From Bacteroides nordii WAL 11050 = JCM 12987 (GTDB lineage: Bacteria; Bacteroidota; Bacteroidia; Bacteroidales; Bacteroidaceae), in assembly GCA_000613465.1 (NCBI GenBank), contig BAJA01000031.1, positions 1 through 64,000 on the forward strand: a stretch of DNA of 64,000 bases. Direction: 5' to 3'. Numbering within the stretch: position 1 is the first letter of the stretch; each line of letters opens with the position of its first letter. This document shows positions 38,449-47,603 of this stretch, in pieces. Below the pieces are notes generated by a model that had not been told where the DNA came from, did no database searches, and saw only the letters and a program-made list of their open reading frames with translations. The position numbers and the translations under genes were made by a program.

Positions 38449-40317
38449 ATGAACAAAAAAGAATTATACAACAGGATATTGCAGCTTGATGGTTTGACCA
38501 ACGAAGAGAAATCTGAGTTGTTAGGACTGTTGCGCAAGCAGAAGAGATACGGATTGGTGTGGGAAGATAAGCCGGAAGATGTGGAGGAACGTCTACGCGA
38601 AGAATTGCCCGTATTGGTTGAAGATGCATCAAAAGCCATCATCAGTCCCGATGGCGATGCACCAAACCATATCCTTATCGAAGGCGATAATCTCGAAGCC
38701 CTCACCACCCTTGCCTACACGCACGAGGGCAAGATTGATGTCATCTATATCGATCCTCCGTACAATACCGGCAATAACGACTTCGTCTATAACGACCGCT
38801 TCGTAGACAAAGAAGATTCTTATCGCCACTCCAAATGGCTGTCATTCATAAACAAGCGTTTGCGTATTGCCAAACAGCTGCTTTCAGATAAAGGAGTGAT
38901 ATTCATCTCGATTGACGATAACGAACAGGCGCAATTGAAGTTATTATGTGATGAAATATTGGGGGTTGAAAATTTTATAGCAATACTTCCAAGAATAACC
39001 AAAGCGTCAGGAAAAACCACTGATAAAATAGCTCAAAATCATGATTACTTAATGATATATGCTAAAAGTGAGTCCCAGTGTACTATTGCTGGTATTCCCC
39101 ATAATGACGAAGGCTTTAAGAATATAGATGAATACTATAAACAACGAGGAAAATACAAGTTGAATCAAACATTGGATTATGACAGTTTGTCTTATAGTTC
39201 AAGTCTAGATTATCCCATAACCATCAATGGTGAAACATTCTATCCAGGAGGGAATTACGCTCAATATTTGGAACGTCTGAAAGGTAAGCATAAAAGAGCA
39301 GACTGGGCATGGCGATGGAGTGAAGATTTATTCAATTTTGGATATAACAATGGGTTTATTGTTGTTAAAAACGGGAAAAACGGAAAACGAATTTACACAA
39401 AAACCTACCAAAGGGTATCTATTGAAAAAGCAGGAAACAATTATGTTGTAATTGAAAAAGAACGAGTTAAACCAGTTCAATCAATTCAATTAGTAAATAA
39501 TATTTTTTCAAACGACAATGCTAAAAAAGAACTAGGAAGTATATTTGAAGATATTCCGTTTGATTATCCCAAACCAACTTCCATCCTGCGTTATATGTTA
39601 CAAACTATACCAGATTGTAAAACCATCCTCGACTTCTTTGCCGGCAGCGGCACCACTCTTCACGCTACCATGCAACTGAATGCCGAAGATGGCGGTCATC
39701 GTAAATGTATTCTTGTAACCAATAACGAGAATAACATCTGCGAAGAAGTAACCTACGAACGCAACAAACGTGTAATCAATGGCTACACCACTCCGAAAGG
39801 GGAAGAAGTTCCGGGCTTGACAGGTAACACATTGCGCTACTATCGCACAAGTTTTGTCGGCAGAGGCCGAAGCATGAAAAATATGCGTCAGCTGATGAGT
39901 CTCTCCACCGATATGCTTTGCATCAAAGAAGATCTTTATACCGAGCAGCAGAAATTTGGCGAGCAACAGACCTACAAAAATGTATTCCGCTACTTCGACA
40001 ACGGCAAAAAGCGTATGATGATTATCTACCGCGAAGAAGCTGTGCAGCAGTTGGTAGACTTGATTCAGAATACAGATTACGAGGACAGGATGCTCGTGTA
40101 TGTGTTCTCTCCAAGCGAAGACCCATGGGAAGGCGAATTTGAAGAAGTTCAAGACAAGGTGCAACTTTGTGCCCTGCCACAAGCCATATACAATGCCTAC
40201 CGTCGCATACTACCTAAGAAAAAAGACGAGCTTATTATCTCTGACGATACAAAAACAACCGTTCAGGAGAATATGCCGAATGGAATGTTGAACTTTGATG
40301 AAGAGGAGGATTTGTAA
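38449..40317 (+). CDS. mod: Type III restriction-modification methyltransferase (Mod)
   Basis: A 622-residue beta-class N6-adenine methyltransferase. The catalytic motif DPPYNTG (residues 102-108) comes before the AdoMet motif FFAGSGTT (about 395), the order of type III Mod subunits. The target-recognition region between them, about 38940-39600, is visibly more AT-rich than its flanks, as expected when specificity segments are swapped. Mod both protects host DNA and gives sequence specificity to Res. The stop overlaps the rhuM start (TAATG). Confidence 0.93.
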   Translation: MNKKELYNRILQLDGLTNEEKSELLGLLRKQKRYGLVWEDKPEDVEERLREELPVLVEDASKAIISPDGDAPNHILIEGDNLEALTTLAYTHEGKIDVIYIDPPYNTGNNDFVYNDRFVDKEDSYRHSKWLSFINKRLRIAKQLLSDKGVIFISIDDNEQAQLKLLCDEILGVENFIAILPRITKASGKTTDKIAQNHDYLMIYAKSESQCTIAGIPHNDEGFKNIDEYYKQRGKYKLNQTLDYDSLSYSSSLDYPITINGETFYPGGNYAQYLERLKGKHKRADWAWRWSEDLFNFGYNNGFIVVKNGKNGKRIYTKTYQRVSIEKAGNNYVVIEKERVKPVQSIQLVNNIFSNDNAKKELGSIFEDIPFDYPKPTSILRYMLQTIPDCKTILDFFAGSGTTLHATMQLNAEDGGHRKCILVTNNENNICEEVTYERNKRVINGYTTPKGEEVPGLTGNTLRYYRTSFVGRGRSMKNMRQLMSLSTDMLCIKEDLYTEQQKFGEQQTYKNVFRYFDNGKKRMMIIYREEAVQQLVDLIQNTDYEDRMLVYVFSPSEDPWEGEFEEVQDKVQLCALPQAIYNAYRRILPKKKDELIISDDTKTTVQENMPNGMLNFDEEEDL

Positions 40318-41399
40318 TGAGCGAGCAGGAGAAGCACAAAAAGAAAAAAGAACAAGTGACGGTACGCAGCAGTGCAGCCGAATACCTGAACTATGTGGCA
40401 TCTGTCGGTAATGACGAGCAGCAGATAGAGATACGTTATGAAGATGAAAACATCTGGCTCACGCAGAAACTGATGGCGATGCTATACGGTGTGGAAGTAC
40501 ACACCATCAACTATCACATCAAGAAAATATTCTCGGACAGCGAGTTGCAGGAAACGGCAGTTATTCGAAAATTTCGAATAACTGCTCCTGACGGCAAACA
40601 ATACACTACGAACCACTATTCATTGGAAATGATTATTGCTGTCGGCTTCAAAGTCAATTCCGAGAAAGCCGTACAATTCAGAAAATGGGTAAATGGCATT
40701 GCCAAGGAATACACCATCAAAGGCTGGGTAATGGATTCGGAAAGGCTGAAACGCGGAACTTTTCTGACAGATAAGTATTTCGAGGAGCAACTGGAACGCA
40801 TCCGTGAGATACGCATCAGCGAACGCCTGTTCTATCAAAAGATAACCGATTTATACGCTACCGCCATAGACTACGACAAGACAGCATTGGCCACCCACCG
40901 TTTTTATGCTACCGTACAGAACAAGATGCACTTTGCCGTCCATGGTCATACAGCAGCCGAACTCATAGTGCAACGGGCTGATGCAGCCAAAGAACACATG
41001 GGACTGACAACTTGGGCAGATGCCCCCTATGGCAAAATCAAGAAAAGCGATGTGACAATAGCAAAGAATTACCTTTCTGATGTCGAAATGGGACAATTGG
41101 AACGTATGGTTACGGCTTATCTTGATTTTGCTGAAACAATGACCCTGCGCCACATTCCGTTGACAATGGCAGACTGGGAGCAACGTCTGAATAATTTTAT
41201 CAATCTCTTTGAATACGGTCTGCTGAAAGATGCCGGGCGTGTAAGTGCAGAAATAGCACGATTGCACGCGGAAACGGAATTTGAAAAATACAGAATCATA
41301 CAAGACCAACTGTTTTTATCGGACTACGACCGTTTCCTGTTGGAAATGAAAGAGATTGAAAACAAGAGTCATGGGAACAAAAAGGACAAGAAGCAATGA
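40317..41399 (+). CDS. RhuM family protein inside the type III operon
   Basis: A 360-residue protein of the RhuM virulence family. The N-terminal DNA-binding-like part (IWLTQKLMAMLYGVEVHTIN, HYSLEMIIAVGFKVNSEKAVQFR) is followed by a helical C-terminal region with KMHFAVHGHTAAELI. RhuM proteins were named in Salmonella and are often found among restriction genes, but their biochemical role is not established. Here the gene overlaps mod by one base and res by four, so it is expressed at fixed ratio with both. It may act as an adaptor or regulator. Confidence 0.88.
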   Translation: MSEQEKHKKKKEQVTVRSSAAEYLNYVASVGNDEQQIEIRYEDENIWLTQKLMAMLYGVEVHTINYHIKKIFSDSELQETAVIRKFRITAPDGKQYTTNHYSLEMIIAVGFKVNSEKAVQFRKWVNGIAKEYTIKGWVMDSERLKRGTFLTDKYFEEQLERIREIRISERLFYQKITDLYATAIDYDKTALATHRFYATVQNKMHFAVHGHTAAELIVQRADAAKEHMGLTTWADAPYGKIKKSDVTIAKNYLSDVEMGQLERMVTAYLDFAETMTLRHIPLTMADWEQRLNNFINLFEYGLLKDAGRVSAEIARLHAETEFEKYRIIQDQLFLSDYDRFLLEMKEIENKSHGNKKDKKQ

Positions 41400-43759
41400 A
41401 GAATTTAGTATATCAGCAGAGAGCAGTAGCCGAATTGATTGACAAGACTATCCGTCTACTGAATGCAGGCGGACAACGTAATAAACTGGTGTTTGAAGCA
41501 ACGACTGGTGCCGGAAAAACTGTAATGGCTTGTCAGATGCTTGCCGGTCTGATGGATGAACTGCACGACCGTGGTGACAGTCGTTATCAAGAAGTCGCAT
41601 TTATATGGTTTGCCCCACGCAAGTTGCACATACAGAGTTACGAAAAACTGAAAGAGGCTTTTGAGGAGACACGTACACTGCGCCCGGTGATGTTTGACGA
41701 GCTTGACCAAAACGAGGGAGTCCGCCCCGGTGAAATACTTTTCGTAAACTGGGAAAGTGTGAACAAAGAGAGTAATGTAATGGTGCGTGAGGGTGATTGT
41801 TCGCTCTCGCTCTACGAAATAACCTATAAAACGAAAGAAGACTTCGGCCTGCCCATTGTAGCTATCATTGACGAGGAGCACATGTTCTGGTCGAAGACAG
41901 CCGACAAGTCTGCTGCCGTGCTTGACAGAATCAATCCTATGGTGGAAATCCGCATCTCCGCCACACCTAAAACCGCCAACCCAAAGGAAAAAGTAACGGT
42001 GTATCGTCAGGATGTGATAGCCGCCGAAATGATTAAGAAAGAGGTGGTACTCAACCCGGAGATAGAACTGAATTTCAGCGATGAGCTGGAACTTAATGCC
42101 AACCTTATCAAAGCGGCTTCGGATAAACGTAACCAAATAGCAGAAGCATATAAGTCAGTAGGTTCAAACATCAACCCTTTGCTACTCATTCAGCTGCCTA
42201 ACGATACAAAAGAAAATATGACGACGGAAGATGCTGCCATAGCCGATCAGGTAAAGAAGTATCTTGAAGTGATGTGTGGTATTACCACCGACAACCACCG
42301 TCTGGCGATATGGCTTGCAAATGAGAAAGAGAATCTGACCGATTTAGAAAAGCCTGACAACTTGACTGAGGTACTGCTTTTCAAAGAAGCTATCGCCTTG
42401 GGTTGGGACTGTCCTCGCGCTGCCGTGCTACTTATATTCCGCAAGCTGCAAAGCGACCAGTTTACTATTCAGACTGTTGGTCGTATTATGCGTATGCCGG
42501 AACAGAAGCATTATCCCAAAGAGATGCTCAATGTGGGTTATGTGTTTACTGATATAGCTAAAGACAAGATACAAATCGTCACAGCCGATGCCGACTATAT
42601 CCTGAACAACACTGTTACAGCCTACCGCCGTGAGAATTTGAAAAATGTATGGTTACCAGCCTGCTATGCGGAACGTCCCAATATAGAACGTAACTATTTG
42701 GGACCTGACTTTCGCAAAGTGCTCTATGATGAAGCGCGACATTTCTGGGACTTTGCAGAAGGCAATTTACTGTTCTCGTTAGAGGAATTGGCCAAGCTGG
42801 ATAATACTAATGACGAAAGCGGTCCATTACCTGAGACTGATGACCTAAAAATCAATGAAAACAGGAAAAAGGTAACCAACTCTTTGCGCCTTGATGTCAA
42901 GAACATCAACATTGAGATACCGCAAGACGTACATTTCCAGAACGAGGAACAGATATTAGAAGTTGATACCGTAAAATACGCAAGAAAAGCTACTGAGATT
43001 GACCGCGTGTTTATGGCATACATCGCCACAAAAGGGCATCAATTCGAGAGTAAAGGTCGCGCTGACAAAATTGCAAGTTATCTGCTTGAAATATTGGCCG
43101 ACTTCTTCGGTATCTTCGACACAGACGCAAAAAAGGTGGTGTTATATCATTTGAACAAGCCTAAGTTTGACCGCATTATAGACTCGGCGCTGGAAAAATA
43201 TGCCAGACAGCGCGATAGAGCCAAGAAAGCATCTGCAGCCAAGAGAGTATTCAAAAAATACGATTGGGAGGTGCCTGAAGAACGTACTTACGACAATGAC
43301 ACCAATCATATAGAAGAAAGTCGGAATCACGCACTTCTGCCATTTGTACAACTCAATCAAGCATCAAATCCGGAAAAGAACTTCATAGCTTATTTGGAGC
43401 AAAATGAACAATATATAGATTGGTGGTACAAGAATGGAGACAATGGCAAACAGCATTACGCCATAGAATACAGCACCGACAATGAAAATGGTAAGTCGTT
43501 GTTTTACGTGGACTTTATCATCCGCATGAAAAACGGTCATATTTATCTGTTCGACACCAAAAGTGCAGGCAGTGACGCATTTGCGCACAACAAGCATAAC
43601 GCATTGTTGCAATACATCAAAGAAAACACATCAGACGAAACACCATTGTCGGGCGGTGTGATCTTACAACAAGGCGAGAACTGGCTGTACTCTCCCCTTC
43701 CTATTGAGAATACCACAGATACATTGAACTGGAACTGTTTTTATCCACAAAACGCATAA
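41396..43759 (+). CDS. res: Type III restriction enzyme subunit (Res)
   Basis: A 787-residue SF2 helicase-nuclease. Walker A is TTGAGKTVMA (about residue 35), motif II is IIDEEHMFW (DEEH in place of DEAH), motif III is SATPKT, and motif VI is QTVGRIMRMP. A PD-(D/E)XK nuclease lies at the C-terminus (FYVDFIIRM, then IYLFDTKS) around 700-725. It is somewhat shorter than the common 900-1000-residue Res. With Mod it should translocate and cut unmodified DNA carrying two inversely oriented sites. Confidence 0.92.
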   Translation: MKNLVYQQRAVAELIDKTIRLLNAGGQRNKLVFEATTGAGKTVMACQMLAGLMDELHDRGDSRYQEVAFIWFAPRKLHIQSYEKLKEAFEETRTLRPVMFDELDQNEGVRPGEILFVNWESVNKESNVMVREGDCSLSLYEITYKTKEDFGLPIVAIIDEEHMFWSKTADKSAAVLDRINPMVEIRISATPKTANPKEKVTVYRQDVIAAEMIKKEVVLNPEIELNFSDELELNANLIKAASDKRNQIAEAYKSVGSNINPLLLIQLPNDTKENMTTEDAAIADQVKKYLEVMCGITTDNHRLAIWLANEKENLTDLEKPDNLTEVLLFKEAIALGWDCPRAAVLLIFRKLQSDQFTIQTVGRIMRMPEQKHYPKEMLNVGYVFTDIAKDKIQIVTADADYILNNTVTAYRRENLKNVWLPACYAERPNIERNYLGPDFRKVLYDEARHFWDFAEGNLLFSLEELAKLDNTNDESGPLPETDDLKINENRKKVTNSLRLDVKNINIEIPQDVHFQNEEQILEVDTVKYARKATEIDRVFMAYIATKGHQFESKGRADKIASYLLEILADFFGIFDTDAKKVVLYHLNKPKFDRIIDSALEKYARQRDRAKKASAAKRVFKKYDWEVPEERTYDNDTNHIEESRNHALLPFVQLNQASNPEKNFIAYLEQNEQYIDWWYKNGDNGKQHYAIEYSTDNENGKSLFYVDFIIRMKNGHIYLFDTKSAGSDAFAHNKHNALLQYIKENTSDETPLSGGVILQQGENWLYSPLPIENTTDTLNWNCFYPQNA

Positions 43760-43764
43760 GTATT

Positions 43765-43983
43765 ATGGCAAAAGGAATAGACCCTAAATTTGTGCATTAC
43801 GGCATCCGCAAGGATGATCTTGCAATGATAGAAGCTATCTGCGCTACCGAAGATATTGATTTTGATTGGCTGAGTGAGGACATTTTGAAAGCCTACCATG
43901 CCAAGAAAGTAGATGTAATAGAGATGAATGATGGCGATACGGAAGAGATAATCCGCAACGCCATACAGAAAATACGTCAATAA
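43765..43983 (+). CDS. Small acidic protein of the DndD-like module
   Basis: A 72-residue protein (MAKGIDPKFVHYGIRKDDLA at the start, then DIDFDWLSEDILKAYHAKK). It starts 5 bases after the res stop and 13 bases before the DndD-like gene. I recall proteins of this kind being annotated as DNA-modification-system-associated small proteins, but no biochemical role is known to me. Acidic helices suggest a small partner of the DndD-like ATPase. Confidence 0.75.
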   Translation: MAKGIDPKFVHYGIRKDDLAMIEAICATEDIDFDWLSEDILKAYHAKKVDVIEMNDGDTEEIIRNAIQKIRQ

Positions 43984-43996
43984 ATGAATTTACGCC

Positions 43997-45996
43997 ATGC
44001 TCATACAAAGAATAAAGATTAGCAACTTCAAGACCTACCTGTCGCTCGACCTCGACTTGACGGTAGATGACGACCGCCCGATTATACTCATCGGTGGTTC
44101 AAACGGTGGCGGTAAAACCACCCTGTTCGAAGCTATAAGCGGTGCATTGTATGGATTGAAAATAGAGAACAAGGAACACTTTATGGAATTGCTCAATCAA
44201 GGGGCAGTCAATCGGGTGAAGCCAGAAATCAGTCTGCAAATCACCTTTGTTGGCAAAGTGCTTGGTCAGCAACAGAAGTATATCCTAAAACGCATATACC
44301 AGCTTAATCCACAAGGTCGTCCGCTTGAAAGTGTATCGCTGAACATGAACGGCAATATGTATGTGTATGGCACAATGACTGCACCCAAAGAGAGGGTGCG
44401 GGCTGAACAGGAAATCAGCAAGATAATCAAGCCAACCTGCCGCAGGAATTGAGCCAGTATTTTCTGTTTGATGCGATGCAGTCAAGCGAGTTACTGAAAA
44501 AGAATGTCTTTCAGCAGACCATACGCGACAACTTTGAGAATGTGCTTGGCTTCAAAAAGTATCTGCAACTGAAACGTGCAGCAGAGAAATTACAACAGGA
44601 GTGGGCAGAGCAACGATTAGAAGCAGAAAAAGAAGCCAAAGAATACAACTCGTTATGCAATCAGAAAGAGCAGTTGGTAATTGATTTGAACACTTGCCTT
44701 GCAGAGCAAGACAGGTTGTATAAATATATGTCATCGGTGGAAGATGAATACCAGCGAGCTAAAGATGGTGCACAACAGGCTGCCAACCTAAGCAAACGTA
44801 TACAGGACGTTGACGGTAAGATACGAGCCATAACTGAGGAAGCTGCCACTTATGCAGAAAACTTAAAGGCATTTATAGACAACATAGAAATCAATGTGTT
44901 CCTTCCCAAATTGGCCTCCAACCTTTCTCAGGAAATCAACAATATATTACGAATAAAGGAACAACTCCAAAAACAGAGCACCGGTGCCTATCCGATTGAG
45001 ACACTTCGTGATGTAATGTCAAAAATTATAGATTATTTAAAAGAACTGTCGCTATGCAGTCAAGCGGTGGATGAAGAAAACGTGGTTTCACATATTGTAG
45101 CCATGCAGAATACAACCAATGCAACAGACCCATACGACTACCTGAACACTACGGAGGTAGATGTACTCCGAGAACTGCCGAAAAAGGGTAATGGAAACCA
45201 ATTTGTTTCCATCGACCGCAAAAGACAGGATATGGAAATAAAACTTGCCAATCTGGATAATCTCAGAACAGAGAAGCGCACACTTGAACAGACACAGGCA
45301 GGTGGCAACAATATGCTAATTGCCAATTATGAAGAATCCAAACGTACTCTGGAAAAGTTGAAAACGCAAGAGGATAATCTCAAAAACGAAATTCAGCGTT
45401 TGGAAAAACGAATCCACCAATACGATGTACAAATACAGCAAGAACCGGATGTAAAATTTGACACACTTGTTAAATTGCGTCCATTCTTTGATAAGGTTGC
45501 CGACAATCTGTTGAAGAAGAAAAAAGCACAGATAGAAACAGAGATGCAGTCGCAGCTCAACCGTTTGCTTGTATCTTACAAAGGACACGTTGGACGTGTG
45601 GAATTGTCGGACAGCATGGAGAATTTCAACATCAAGCTATATCATAGTGCCGGTAATGAAATATCGTTAAACCAACTGAATGCCGCATCCAAACAGATAT
45701 TCATACAGGTGTTGCTAAAAGTGCTGCGCAACCTTGGCGACTACAATCCGCCTGTTATGATTGATACCGTGATGGGTGTGTTGGATAATGAAAGCCGTGA
45801 CGCTTTGATGGAAGAATATTTCCCACAGTTGGCTGAACAGACTATTCTGCTCTGTACCACATCTGAAATACGTACGGATAGCGACTACATCAAACTAGAG
45901 CCATTCATATCGAAGACATATACTCTGCATCGTAATGTTGAGGAACAAAATACAACCATAGATGAAGGCTATTTTGGAATATCCCTTAATCAGTAG
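43997..45996 (+). CDS. DndD-like SMC/Rad50-type ATPase, frameshifted
   Basis: Restored, this is about 666 residues. Walker A GGSNGGGKTTLFEA is near residue 33, followed by a long coiled coil (about 180-500) and a C-terminal half with LNQLNAASKQIFIQVLL in the ABC-signature position, Walker B region PPVMIDTVMGVLDNESRD and LLCTTSEI. This layout matches DndD of DNA phosphorothioation systems. One base is missing at 44431: the frame reads IIKPTCRRN and stops, whereas adding one G gives KANLPQELSQYFLFDAM. Partners DndB and DndC are absent from the window. The likely role is ATP-driven DNA handling within the adjacent restriction operon. Confidence 0.85.
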
Positions 45997-46002
45997 ACAG
46001 TT

Positions 46003-47589
46003 ATGAGCATAATAAATTTTTCAAATACCCGTCAGATGGAGGGGATTCTTGACGAAATCAGTCAAGTAAAGGAACTTATTGAAAGTAAGATAAACTTGTC
46101 GCGCACTGCAGACAGAGAGAAACGTGCTAGTCTAACCACAAACAAAGTAATGCGTATTTGCTTTATAGTCGGTTTGAGTTTGACTACAGAACGCAAGGAG
46201 GAAGATTACAAGGATATACAGCTCTCTGCTACATCGGCACGTATCGTTCCGAGTTTCTTTACGATGCACGATTTATCTACCTTGTACTCTGCGTTACTAA
46301 AATTGCGCTACGCCAGTCTGAATATAGATTGGTCGCAAAATGCCGTGTTATCTCGCATCATTGCCGCTGAAATGCTGCGTGGTAGAAACTACCTATTGGC
46401 TGATAACAATTTGGATTCCATCTTATATGCAGTAAACAATAAGGTGGCAATGGTAAAAGATATTCCTGCGCTGAACTTGATTATCGGCAACTATGGTGAT
46501 GTTGAGATGGAAGCCACTCTCGACATCAACAGCCGAGACATTACCAACTCACAAATCATTATTGCCGGTGCTACGGGTTCAGGAAAAACGAATCTGCTTG
46601 CAGTGTTGATGCAACAGTTCAGAACATTATCGTCAGAATCGCAATATCCGGTAAACTTCCTGCTTTTCGACTACAAAGGAGAGTTCAGCGACATTCAGAA
46701 CAATCACTGGCTTTCACATTTTGATGTAGATCGCAGCTGTATCATAGACCCGATTGAGCATCCTCTACCATTCACTCCGTTCAAGGACCTCACAGACCGC
46801 CCTATCAATGAGATAAACCTATATTCATCCGAGATGGCTTCGGCTCTATGCTCAATCGACCGAGTATCAGCCAGTGCAAATATGAATAACCGATTGAGCG
46901 AAGCCATTGTAGAGGCATACAAGAAAACAGAAGGTGCACCCATAACATTCAACATGATGTTGGAAGAATATCAAGCCAAGATGACAGACGCCGGAAAGGA
47001 TGACAGCATTTCATCTGTACTGAAACAGTTGGTGCGTGCTAATATCTTCGAAGAGGAAGATAAAGCCAGCCTTATCGATGACTGTTACATCATAAAAATG
47101 GACGGCTACCCCAAAGACGGCCCGATAGCAAAGGCTATTGTCTATTTCATTATCTCAAAGCTCAACAACATATATGAACAGATTGAAAAACAGGCAACAA
47201 ACGAGGATGTGGTGCAGATTCGTCATTTCTCTATCATAGATGAAGCCCACTATATGCTAGACTTTGATAACCGCCCGTTGCGAAACCTTATTGCTGTAGG
47301 CCGAAATAAGGGATTAAGTATCATTCTCGCCACTCAAAATATGAGTAGCTTCAAAAGTAAAGGGTTTGATTTCTATGCTAATGCCCAATATCCACTTATA
47401 ATGAAGCAACAGACTATTGACGATAAAGTTATCAAAGACCTATATGGTGTCAGTGGGCAAGAATTGCAAGAAGTACGAACTGCCATAGCTGGACTCCAAA
47501 AAGGCGAACTGATTATCAAAGACCAAATGGCATTCGCACTTGGTATGGGCAAGAAGTATAAGAAAATTAATGTGACACATTTAATATAA
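46003..47589 (+). CDS. HerA-type ATPase with an N-terminal DndE-like domain
   Basis: A 528-residue protein. The C-terminal two thirds are a FtsK/HerA (DUF87) ATPase with Walker A AGATGSGKTNLL (about residue 190), LLFDYKGEFSD, Walker B SIIDEAHYMLD and ILATQNM. The first 140 residues have the flavour of DndE: NLSRTADREKRASLTTNKVMR, RICFIVGLSL, then LYSALLKLRYAS and MLRGRNYLL. A DndE-HerA fusion would join a phosphorothioation-type DNA-binding domain to a hexameric pump. The DndE similarity is my reading and needs a profile search. It is 6 bases after the DndD-like gene. Confidence 0.8.
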   Translation: MSIINFSNTRQMEGILDEISQVKELIESKINLSRTADREKRASLTTNKVMRICFIVGLSLTTERKEEDYKDIQLSATSARIVPSFFTMHDLSTLYSALLKLRYASLNIDWSQNAVLSRIIAAEMLRGRNYLLADNNLDSILYAVNNKVAMVKDIPALNLIIGNYGDVEMEATLDINSRDITNSQIIIAGATGSGKTNLLAVLMQQFRTLSSESQYPVNFLLFDYKGEFSDIQNNHWLSHFDVDRSCIIDPIEHPLPFTPFKDLTDRPINEINLYSSEMASALCSIDRVSASANMNNRLSEAIVEAYKKTEGAPITFNMMLEEYQAKMTDAGKDDSISSVLKQLVRANIFEEEDKASLIDDCYIIKMDGYPKDGPIAKAIVYFIISKLNNIYEQIEKQATNEDVVQIRHFSIIDEAHYMLDFDNRPLRNLIAVGRNKGLSIILATQNMSSFKSKGFDFYANAQYPLIMKQQTIDDKVIKDLYGVSGQELQEVRTAIAGLQKGELIIKDQMAFALGMGKKYKKINVTHLI

Positions 47590-47603
47590 CTACTTGATCG
47601 ATT

